Virus record (IMG/VR): IMGVR_UViG_3300021960_000329
Coordinates: 1-30,583 of that record
DNA length: 30,583 nucleotides
From: a virus
Reading direction: 5' to 3' (one strand)
The first letter of the stretch is position 1. Each line of letters starts with the position of its first letter. Positions 25,276 to 30,583 of the stretch are shown here, piece by piece. The notes under the pieces were generated by a model. The model had not been told where the DNA came from, did no database searches, and saw nothing but the letters and a program-made list of their open reading frames with translations. A program made the position numbers and the translations under genes.

Positions 25276-25950
25276 ATGGAACTAACTGAAAATAGTCTTG
25301 AGGTATTGAGAAATTTTTCTACCATAAATCAGAACATACTGATTAAACCTGGTAATGAAATTAGAACAATATCTGAAGCAAGAAATGTTTTGACAAAGGC
25401 GCACGTTGATGTTGAATTCCCAAGTCAATTCGCAATCTATGATTTGAACCAGTTTATTAGTGTTCTTTCTCTCGTAGATAAACCAAACCTAGAATTTAGT
25501 GAAAACTATGTAACGATTAATGATGGTAGTGGACTATCAAGTGTTAAGTATTTCTTCTCATCACCTGATACGATTACAACATCAGAAAAAGATATTACTA
25601 TGCCAGAGGCAGAAGTTAAGTTTACACTAGATGAAAAAACACTATCTAAACTAAGAAGTGCATCATCTGCCTTAGGAATCAGAACTTTAATTATAACATC
25701 AAAAAGCGGTTCAATAAACTTAGCAATATCTGATATTGACAATGCCACTGGTAATGTTTATAATGTTGATGTTGCAGGAACTTGTGATTCAGAAAACTTT
25801 ACGTTCATTCTTAACATGGAAAACTTAAAACTTTTTGCAGGTGATTATGAAGTAAGCATATCATCTAAACTAATATCACATTTCAAACACAAAGAAAAAG
25901 ATGTGCAGTATTGGATTGCACTCGAAAAATCATCTAACTATGGAGGATAA
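25276..25950 (+). CDS. gp45: Sliding clamp gp45
   Basis: 224 residues (T4: 228). The C-terminal YWIALEKSSNYGG and the two-domain beta pattern, with FAIYDLNQFISVLSL in the first half, identify the trimeric processivity clamp. It holds the DNA polymerase on DNA and, bound by gp55 and the coactivator gp33, also activates late transcription. The ribosome site AAGGAG is ideal and the gene has its own promoter. Gene 45 heads a compact run of overlapping genes that reaches 30344. The stop overlaps the next ATG (TAATG). Confidence 0.95.
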   Translation: MELTENSLEVLRNFSTINQNILIKPGNEIRTISEARNVLTKAHVDVEFPSQFAIYDLNQFISVLSLVDKPNLEFSENYVTINDGSGLSSVKYFFSSPDTITTSEKDITMPEAEVKFTLDEKTLSKLRSASSALGIRTLIITSKSGSINLAISDIDNATGNVYNVDVAGTCDSENFTFILNMENLKLFAGDYEVSISSKLISHFKHKEKDVQYWIALEKSSNYGG

Positions 25951-26171
25951 TGATGGCAAAAGATAAACCAGATACACAGATAGAGCAACTAGTAGGACTC
26001 TCAAACAGAGTTGCAAGAAGTTCTATTGCAGTCGTTGATGCAGTCGCACAACGTGGTGGTTTCAAAGGCGAAGAGTTTTCAACTATTGGCGCCTTGAGAG
26101 ACCAGTGTGTTCAAATGATTCAAATCATTGAGTCAAGAGAACAACAATCTGCTATGACTGTTGAAGATTAA
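25950..26171 (+). CDS. Small protein between gp45 and gp44, function unknown
   Basis: 73 residues, not recognised. It starts in a TAATG overlap with the gene 45 stop, with GGAGG (25942-25946) at good distance; a second ATG follows at 25953. The sequence is helical, with QIEQLVGLSNRVARSS, then GGFKGEEFSTIGALRDQC and QMIQIIESREQQ. It has no membrane segment. The clean ribosome site and tight packing argue that it is a real gene rather than chance. Location between clamp and clamp loader suggests a role in replication or in clamp-dependent transcription, but nothing in the sequence shows it. T4 rpbA sits on the other side of gene 45 and is not similar. Confidence 0.8.
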   Translation: MMAKDKPDTQIEQLVGLSNRVARSSIAVVDAVAQRGGFKGEEFSTIGALRDQCVQMIQIIESREQQSAMTVED

Positions 26172-26195
26172 TAATTTTATGATAAGAACTATATT

Positions 26196-27134
26196 ATGTC
26201 AAGTGAATTTTTGTGGGTCGAGAAGTATCGACCAAAGAGAATATCTGAAGTTATTCTACCAGATAATCTCAAAAATACTTTTATTAAAATTGTTGAAAAC
26301 AAAGAAATACCTAATATGCTCTTTACAGGTGGTGCTGGCCTCGGTAAAACTACCGTCGCCAAGGCCCTCTGTAATGAACTACAATTAGATTATATTCTAG
26401 TCAATGGTTCCGAAGAAGGTAACATTGACACATTAAGAAACAAAATCAAACAGTTTGCAAGTACTGTATCACTTCAAGGTGGTTACAAAGTTGTTATACT
26501 AGATGAGGCAGATTATCTTAATGCACAGTCAACTCAACCTGCATTGAGAGGATTCATTGAAGAATTTTCAAACAATTGCAGATTCATTCTAACTTGTAAT
26601 TTCAAGAACAGAATCATAGAACCACTACACTCTCGGTGTAGTCTGTATGAGTTCAATACAACTAAAACAGAGATGGTCAATCTCGCACGTCAGTTTATGG
26701 ATAGAGTTTCGAATATTCTTGCTGACGAGAAAGTATCTTTTGAAAAGAGAGTTGTTGCTGAACTGATAATGAAATATTGTCCTGATTGGCGTAGAGTATT
26801 GAATGAACTACAAAGATATTCTATTAGTGGTACAATCGACTCTGGTATTCTTGACAATGTATCAGATACAAACTATAATAACTTATTCGGTTTCTTGAAA
26901 GAGAAAGACTTTAAGAAAATGCGACAATGGGTTGCAAACAATATTGATGTAGACTTTTCTGTTATTATACGAAATGTCTATGACAAGATGGAAGAAGTTG
27001 TAGATGGTTCATCTATACCTCAACTTGTTCTTATACTTGCAGACTATCAATACAAGAACGCCTTTGTTGCAGACCACGAACTAAATACTGTTGCATGTCT
27101 AACGGAGATTATGGCCAATGTCAAATTCAAATAA
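26196..27134 (+). CDS. gp44: Clamp loader large subunit gp44
   Basis: 312 residues (T4: 319). AAA+ motifs: Walker A GGAGLGKTT (45-53), Walker B ILDEAD (101-106) and the SRC arginine finger (146-148). The N-terminal WVEKYRPK is typical of clamp loaders. Four gp44 and one gp62 open and close the gp45 ring using ATP. The ATG has no clear ribosome site (AAGAACTATATT); a weak promoter-like TATGAT at 26178 is too poor to call. The end overlaps a cytidylyltransferase-like gene by 17 bases, whereas in T4 gene 62 follows directly. Confidence 0.95.
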   Translation: MSSEFLWVEKYRPKRISEVILPDNLKNTFIKIVENKEIPNMLFTGGAGLGKTTVAKALCNELQLDYILVNGSEEGNIDTLRNKIKQFASTVSLQGGYKVVILDEADYLNAQSTQPALRGFIEEFSNNCRFILTCNFKNRIIEPLHSRCSLYEFNTTKTEMVNLARQFMDRVSNILADEKVSFEKRVVAELIMKYCPDWRRVLNELQRYSISGTIDSGILDNVSDTNYNNLFGFLKEKDFKKMRQWVANNIDVDFSVIIRNVYDKMEEVVDGSSIPQLVLILADYQYKNAFVADHELNTVACLTEIMANVKFK

Positions 27135-27567
27135 AATAGGATTCACTTGTTCTACATTCGACTTGTTTCATGCAGGTCATGTGGCGATGTTGAAAGAATG
27201 TAAAGCAAATTGCGACTATCTGATTGTGGGTTTACAGACTGACCCAAGTATTGATAGAGAAGAAAAGAATAAACCTGTACAAAGTATCGTAGAACGATAT
27301 GTACAATTGTCTGCATGTAAGTATGTAGATGAGATTGTGCCATACGAAACAGAAAAAGATTTATTAGATTATCTTAAACTACACGAGAAAACAATAGATG
27401 TTCGTTTTGTTGGTGAAGAATATGCAGATAAAGACTTCACAGGTAGAGAATTATGCTCATCAGGTTATACTCTTGATGCAGATAAAATGCAACTGTTCTT
27501 AAATAGAAGAAGTCATAGTTTCAGTTCATCAGAATTACGAGAAAGAATTAAAAATGCATCTTCTTAA
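27118..27567 (+). CDS. Cytidylyltransferase-like protein (TagD/glycerol-3-phosphate type)
   Basis: 149 residues, the full size of a single-domain nucleotidyltransferase. The motif FDLFHAGHVAML (HxGH at 18-21) and the C-terminal SFSSSELRERI (the SSSxLR counterpart of ISSTxxR) define the family, which transfers CMP or AMP to a phosphate such as glycerol 3-phosphate or to related sugar or alcohol phosphates. The middle NKPVQSIVERYVQLSACKYV is also typical of TagD-like enzymes. It overlaps gene 44 by 17 bases and the next radical SAM gene by 14. Phage copies could feed surface polymer or lipid head-group changes; the substrate cannot be read from the sequence. Confidence 0.82.
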   Translation: MSNSNKIGFTCSTFDLFHAGHVAMLKECKANCDYLIVGLQTDPSIDREEKNKPVQSIVERYVQLSACKYVDEIVPYETEKDLLDYLKLHEKTIDVRFVGEEYADKDFTGRELCSSGYTLDADKMQLFLNRRSHSFSSSELRERIKNASS

Positions 27568-28183
27568 AAGTTCTCAATATTTTTCTAGAGGTGTAAATAT
27601 AGACATAAGTAACAAATGTATTTTACAATGTCCTGCTTGTGATAGACAAACAAACAGAAGTATGGTTCATAAAGCAAAAGACATAACTTTAGAAAATTAC
27701 GAAAAACTTTTAGATACTTTCCCCAAAATAATTATGTGCGGTCAAATATCTGACCCCATATATCACCCTAAATTTTTAGAATTATTAAAGATGTCTAAAA
27801 AATTAAAACTACTTGATATCTCGACTAATGGTTCTGGTAAAAAAGAAAAGTGGTGGGAAGAAGCATTTAATATAGGAATAGAAAATAAAAATACTGAATG
27901 GAGATTTGCACTTGATGGTTTACCTAGTGAAAGTCATATTTATAGAATAAATCAAAAAGGTGAACAAGTTTGGGAAATGATGAAAATGGGAAGAGAAATG
28001 GGTGCTAATATAACTTGGCAATATATTCCTTTTCTTTATAATGAAAATCATGTTGATGAAGCATTGCAATTAGCAAAAGAATATGGTATGAAGTTTTTAT
28101 TAAAGATATCAAGTAGACACCCAGAAGGTATGAAACCTAGTAAAAAGGAGTTAAGAATTGACAGAATCAGAGTCAAAGATTAA
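27554..28183 (+). CDS. Radical SAM enzyme, N-terminal catalytic part of a split gene
   Basis: 209 residues. Cys22-x3-Cys26-x2-Cys29 (CILQCPAC) binds the [4Fe-4S] cluster; GQISDPIYHPKF replaces the usual GGEP motif at about 56-67; LDISTNGSG follows and WRFALDGLPSESH fits the next strand of the barrel. The barrel seems to end just before the stop at 28183, and the SPASM-like Cys region expected next is encoded in another frame starting at TTG 28158. The two pieces together (about 310 residues) are the normal length of such an enzyme. It is more AT-rich than genes 44 and 62. The substrate is unknown; with the cytidylyltransferase-like gene it could act in surface or peptide modification. Confidence 0.78.
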   Translation: MHLLKSSQYFSRGVNIDISNKCILQCPACDRQTNRSMVHKAKDITLENYEKLLDTFPKIIMCGQISDPIYHPKFLELLKMSKKLKLLDISTNGSGKKEKWWEEAFNIGIENKNTEWRFALDGLPSESHIYRINQKGEQVWEMMKMGREMGANITWQYIPFLYNENHVDEALQLAKEYGMKFLLKISSRHPEGMKPSKKELRIDRIRVKD

Positions 28184-28475
28184 GTTAAAACCAAAATGTA
28201 TATCGTACAAAGAACCTGCCTTAACTGCAGAAGGATTTTTTTTACCTTGTTGTTGGTGTGATGGTAGAGATAAATGGTTTAAAGATAAAGGTTTTCTTGA
28301 CCCAAAACTAAATATAGAAAATGTAGAATATCCTGTTACAGATATATTTAATTCTAAAACTTGGATTGACTTTTTTGACAAAATAGAATATGATAGTGAT
28401 TATCCTAATGTGTGTTTAGAACATTGTGGAATAAATGAAATAACAAATAAGAAGATTATAAATGAACCCATTTGA
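28158..28475 (+). CDS. SPASM-like C-terminal part of the split radical SAM enzyme
   Basis: 105 residues starting at TTG 28158, with AAGGAG (28145-28150) seven bases upstream inside the preceding gene. The pattern KCISYKEPALTAEGFFLPCC, then W-x-D...KDKGF...IFNSKTWIDFF, then CLEHCGIN is that of a SPASM or twitch domain: a Cys, a G-x2-x2-PCCW turn and a final CxxxCG. No radical SAM core is present, so it should work with the product of the upstream gene. The frame is +1 relative to it; the two frames share only 26 bases. Whether this is a natural two-subunit enzyme, a decaying gene or a sequence error is open. The end overlaps gene 62 by 14 bases. Confidence 0.68.
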   Translation: MTESESKIKLKPKCISYKEPALTAEGFFLPCCWCDGRDKWFKDKGFLDPKLNIENVEYPVTDIFNSKTWIDFFDKIEYDSDYPNVCLEHCGINEITNKKIINEPI

Positions 28476-28839
28476 ATATTTAAAAGCAATAAACGATACT
28501 AAAAAAGATATTATGGTTGATGACCTTGCAGAGAAATCATACAATGGTTTCATGGTCAATCGTGGTCTATCTTACTTTCAAGATACAGTTCTTATGGCAA
28601 ATGAAATGAATGTCAATCATCACATTGATGGTAGGTTACAATTCCAGTTTTTTATAAATATTATTAGACCACGGAAAAGATTTAGTAAGTGGTTTAAACC
28701 TGAAACAGAAAATGATGTGGAAGTAATTAAAGAGTATTATGGATATAGCAACGACAAAGCAAGACAAGTCCTTCGCTTATTTTCCAAAGAACAAATAGAA
28801 GAATTAAAACAAAAGGTATATAAAGGTGGAAGAAAGTAA
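28462..28839 (+). CDS. gp62: Clamp loader small subunit gp62
   Basis: 125 residues. The segments KSYNGFMVNRGLSYFQDTVL, then NEMN, a RLQFQFFINIIRPRKRFSKW motif near residue 57, and YYGYSNDKARQ are those of gp62 in marine T4-like phages, which is shorter than T4 gp62 (187). It is the single non-ATPase subunit of the clamp loader with four gp44. In T4, genes 44 and 62 overlap and are translationally coupled; here two cargo genes (three reading frames) separate them. It overlaps the preceding frame by 14 bases and regA by 14. Confidence 0.9.
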   Translation: MNPFEYLKAINDTKKDIMVDDLAEKSYNGFMVNRGLSYFQDTVLMANEMNVNHHIDGRLQFQFFINIIRPRKRFSKWFKPETENDVEVIKEYYGYSNDKARQVLRLFSKEQIEELKQKVYKGGRK

Positions 28840-29242
28840 TCTTATAGAATGGACACCTAATTCAATGCTCGAAGTAGTATTGAATGAACCAGACGATTTC
28901 CTAAAAGTTCGTGAAACACTTACAAGAATAGGTGTGGCTTCAAGAAAAGACAAGAAGTTATACCAATCATGCCATATACTACACAAACAAGGCAGATATT
29001 TTATCGTACATTTCAAAGAACTATTTTTACTTGATGGTAAGAAGTCAGACTTAGAAGAATCTGATATTGCAAGAAGAAACACAATCGCACAACTTATGAG
29101 TGATTGGGGTTTAATTACAATAGACGGTAATACTAAACTTGACCCTCTTGCACCATTAAGACAAATCAAAATCATCTCATTTAAGGATAAAGATGATTGG
29201 GAATTGTGTCCAAAATATAATATAGGTAATAAATTAAATTAA
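28826..29242 (+). CDS. regA: Translational repressor RegA
   Basis: 138 residues from GTG 28826. The block PDDFLKVRETLTRIGVASRK, then KDKKLYQSCHILHKQGRYF, then IVHFKELFLLDG is nearly the T4 RegA sequence. RegA binds AU-rich ribosome sites of early mRNAs, including genes 44, 45 and 62, and its own. The GTG has AAAGG (28812-28816) upstream. The ATG at 28865 (MLEVVLNEPDDF) aligns exactly with the T4 start and is a real alternative giving 125 residues, but it lacks a ribosome site. The stop overlaps the next start (TAATG at 29240-29244). Confidence 0.95.
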   Translation: MEESNLIEWTPNSMLEVVLNEPDDFLKVRETLTRIGVASRKDKKLYQSCHILHKQGRYFIVHFKELFLLDGKKSDLEESDIARRNTIAQLMSDWGLITIDGNTKLDPLAPLRQIKIISFKDKDDWELCPKYNIGNKLN

Positions 29243-29721
29243 TGCAATTCAATTGGTACAAAGTCAATTTCTCTGAAGAAGAAGGTGAATTCGATAGATT
29301 GGCAGGAGACATTAGTGAACATTTGAAACAAGAAGATGAGTTTCATAATTCATTAATGAAACAAATGCAAACTTCTTATCGAAGTGTAAGACCTACTACT
29401 TTGACAAATTGGATTTGGTCAAGAGTGCAAAATACTGATTCGTGGTATACAGGAACTATGAATGATATTAACCGTGTCATAAGACAAAATGCCGCTTCTT
29501 CTGGTAGAAGAGATATCTACAATGTTATAAAAGAATTAGTATCTGGTAGGATTAGATGTCCTATTATCTACAAATTTAGCGAATCTGAACTAATAAATAA
29601 ATTCGGTTTATATACTTTAGTAGGTGGTAATACTAGATTAATGGCATGTAATCTTCTTGCTATTCAACCTAAAGTTATTATTATAGAACAAAGTTTTAAA
29701 TTAAAAGATATAGTTAGGTAA
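29242..29721 (+). CDS. ParB/sulfiredoxin-like fold protein, function unknown
   Basis: 159 residues. The stretch IRCPIIYKF, a spacer, then YTLVGGNTRLMACNLLAIQP with PKVIII is the pattern of the ParB N-terminal/sulfiredoxin fold, in which G-x-H/N/T-R-L follows a strand and precedes a helix. This fold binds nucleotide or acts as a nuclease or kinase in different families. The N-terminal 80 residues are helical with many Trp, Arg and Ser (TNWIWSRVQNTDSWYTGTMN). A lysine or acidic catalytic set is not obvious. It starts in a TAATG overlap with regA and its stop overlaps the next start. The same location in related phages often holds unknown genes. Confidence 0.6.
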   Translation: MQFNWYKVNFSEEEGEFDRLAGDISEHLKQEDEFHNSLMKQMQTSYRSVRPTTLTNWIWSRVQNTDSWYTGTMNDINRVIRQNAASSGRRDIYNVIKELVSGRIRCPIIYKFSESELINKFGLYTLVGGNTRLMACNLLAIQPKVIIIEQSFKLKDIVR

Positions 29722-30344
29722 TGTTTGAAGCAGATGAATCTTTTATTGATATATGTAACAAAAATATAGAACTAATAAGTCAAGTAAAAGATGATGTTAA
29801 ACCTGTAAAACTTAATTCCTTTTCTAATTTTAAAAAATATGAAGATGAATTTTTTTTACAGTTTAATCATTTTTCTAAAAAAAGATATTTAAAATATCTA
29901 AAAAAAAATCTTATTGAAGACTTTGATGAAAATCAAAGAACAAAGTTAAACATAAAAGATGAAAAATCAAGTGTTCCTAATGAGAAACATTGGGTAGAAG
30001 ATATACCTGTTGTAAAGAAATTATCTGAACATTTATATTCTAAAATTTTTAATACACACTCAATCGTTATTTGGACTAGCATTAGTGAAAATGATAAAGG
30101 AACAGATTGGCATAAAGATTTTAATAATGAGGGTGTACCCACATATTTAATATGTGCAAATATAATAGGAAATACTCACTGGCAATTTAAAGATTATGAT
30201 GATATTTATATGTCTGCTGGTGATATGTTAGTTATAAATGGTAGTGTTGAGCATAAAGTAACAACAAAAGATTTAAGAGTAACTCTTGCAGGACACTCTA
30301 ATTATAATAATTTAAAAAAAGTATTTACTTTTAATGAATTCTAA
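29721..30344 (+). CDS. 2OG-Fe(II) oxygenase-like (cupin) protein
   Basis: 207 residues. His131-x-Asp133 (WHKDFN), a distal His178 (GSVEHKV) and Arg186 (DLRVTLAGHSN) form the metal- and 2-oxoglutarate-binding pattern of the Fe(II) dioxygenase double-stranded beta-helix. Strands between (PTYLICANIIG, HWQFKD, MSAGDMLVING) fit the fold. The N-terminal 90 residues are lysine-rich and unlike anything I recognise. It would hydroxylate a nucleic acid base, protein or small molecule. It is very AT-rich, starts in a TAATG overlap, and its 3' end holds the -35 box of the hsp20 promoter. Function beyond the fold is unknown. Confidence 0.65.
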   Translation: MFEADESFIDICNKNIELISQVKDDVKPVKLNSFSNFKKYEDEFFLQFNHFSKKRYLKYLKKNLIEDFDENQRTKLNIKDEKSSVPNEKHWVEDIPVVKKLSEHLYSKIFNTHSIVIWTSISENDKGTDWHKDFNNEGVPTYLICANIIGNTHWQFKDYDDIYMSAGDMLVINGSVEHKVTTKDLRVTLAGHSNYNNLKKVFTFNEF

Positions 30345-30352
30345 TTTATAAT
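30324..30352 (+). promoter_or_regulatory. Sigma70-type promoter for hsp20
   Basis: TTTACT (30324-30329), 17 bases, TATAAT (30347-30352). The -35 box is in the last codons of the oxygenase-like gene; the -10 box is just after its stop. Transcription should start near 30359, so the hsp20 leader would be about 65 bases, the longest in the window. A second TATAAT at 30360-30365 has no matching -35. Confidence 0.78.
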
Positions 30353-30368
30353 TCGTATATATAATAAT

Positions 30369-30426
30369 GAGTACCGAGTTATCGGGCTCTATTCTACAAC
30401 CTTGCTTTTATTAGGAGGAAACTATG
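30369..30426 (+). promoter_or_regulatory. Candidate ROSE-type RNA thermometer in the hsp20 leader
   Basis: Two hairpins fit the leader. The first pairs GAG (30369-30371) with CTC (30387-30389) and CCGA (30374-30377) with TCGG (30382-30385) around a GTTA loop. The second pairs CCUUGCU (30400-30406) with the ribosome site AGGAGG (30413-30418): C-G, C-G, U-A, U-G, G-G, a bulged C and U-A, loop UUUAUU. This is the conserved UUGCU/AGGA arrangement of ROSE elements, which hide the ribosome site until heat melts it. A competing pairing of UUGCUU (30402-30407) with AAGCAA (30429-30434) is also possible. Confidence 0.6.
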
Positions 30427-30583
30427 GTAAGCAATACTTTTACGTTCCCACGAGGGGCGTTTGTCGGTTTCGACCACATCTTCAATGATTTAGAACGAAT
30501 GGCAACTTCTCATCAGAAGGACCATTACCCACCTCATAATGTGGTGAAACTGAATGATGACCAATTCATTATAGAATTGGCAC
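30424..30583 (+). CDS. hsp20: Small heat shock protein Hsp20/IbpA (3' partial)
   Basis: The first 53 residues are in the window. FPRGAFVGFDHIFNDLERMA followed by PPHNVVKLNDDQFIIELA is the start of IbpA-type small heat shock proteins, with the beginning of the alpha-crystallin domain; the remainder lies past the window end. Such genes are carried by marine T4-like phages, where the chaperone may hold unfolded phage or host proteins. The ATG follows the near-perfect ribosome site AGGAGG at five bases. It has its own sigma70-type promoter and a structured leader. Confidence 0.88.
   Translation, partial: MVSNTFTFPRGAFVGFDHIFNDLERMATSHQKDHYPPHNVVKLNDDQFIIELA

Noticed and set aside
26178-26195. 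Promoter for gene 44 (TATGAT, or TATATT touching the ATG)
   Set aside because: The -35 counterparts (ATGACT at 18 bases, or none) are poor compared with the other five promoters, and gene 44 lies within the gene 45 transcription unit.
28140-28190. Programmed +1 frameshift joining the two radical SAM halves
   Set aside because: A +1 slip at GAT-TAA would restore the frame, but no known slippery motif is present, while the second frame has its own ribosome site and TTG start. Separate translation explains it better; an assembly error stays possible.
28653-28660. TATAAATA octamer inside gene 62
   Set aside because: It is in the middle of coding sequence (Phe-Ile-Asn-Ile), no gene starts within 150 bases, and regA already has overlapping translation. 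One chance match is expected in such AT-rich DNA.
1-30583. tRNA genes, CRISPR arrays, insertion sequences, integrase or attachment sites
   Set aside because: Gaps are short (the longest is 149 bases) and none contains a tRNA-like fold, spaced repeats or terminal inverted repeats. No transposase or integrase motif is seen in any frame.

Overview
The window is a segment of a tailed myovirus (T4-like, Straboviridae-like) genome. It is AT-rich, tightly packed, and every supported gene lies on the + strand. Gene content and order (13-14-15-16-17-18-19-20-67-21-22-23-gp3-like-uvsY-uvsW-55-47-46-45-44-62-regA-hsp20) match the marine T4-like phages of cyanobacteria and pelagic heterotrophs rather than T4 itself, because hsp20 follows the replication block. 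No photosynthesis gene is visible, so the host cannot be fixed from this window. GATC is almost absent from the sequence.

Layout. Positions 1-3649 hold three virion-surface genes: a large baseplate or fibre-associated protein (5' end missing), a fibre-like protein and a second structural protein. Positions 3653-8075 hold a late promoter, the neck and tail-completion genes 13, 14 and 15, and both terminase subunits. A radical SAM/SPASM cargo gene (8072-8869) sits between terminase and tail sheath. Positions 8855-16636 hold sheath, tube, portal, prohead core, a small unknown protein, protease, scaffold and major capsid protein, closed by a strong intrinsic terminator. A late promoter directly after the terminator drives a gp3-like tail-completion gene. 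From 17258 on, the genes are early or middle: recombination (uvsY, uvsW), a possible Sm-like protein, the late sigma factor gp55, the Mre11/Rad50-like pair 47/46, the sliding clamp 45, the clamp loader 44/62, the repressor regA, and the start of hsp20.

Two promoter classes can be read. Five sigma70-type promoters (TTGACT, TTTACT or TTTACA, then exactly 17 bases, then TATAAT) precede uvsY, 55, 46, 45 and hsp20. Four TATAAATA late promoters precede 13, 18, the small gene at 13190, and the gp3-like gene. Gp55 and the gp45 clamp encoded here are the factors that would read the TATAAATA set. Three promoters lie so close to the ATG that the mRNA should be leaderless.

Cargo genes interrupt the conserved order at four junctions: radical SAM/SPASM between 17 and 18; three tandem sulfotransferase-like paralogs between 46 and 45; a cytidylyltransferase-like gene plus a two-piece radical SAM/SPASM gene between 44 and 62; and a ParB/sulfiredoxin-like gene plus a 2OG-Fe(II)-oxygenase-like gene between regA and hsp20. 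At three of these junctions the promoter of the next core gene lies inside the last codons of the cargo. The hsp20 leader carries a hairpin that matches the ROSE-type RNA thermometer pattern.

All assignments come from reading motifs and gene order; no database search was run.
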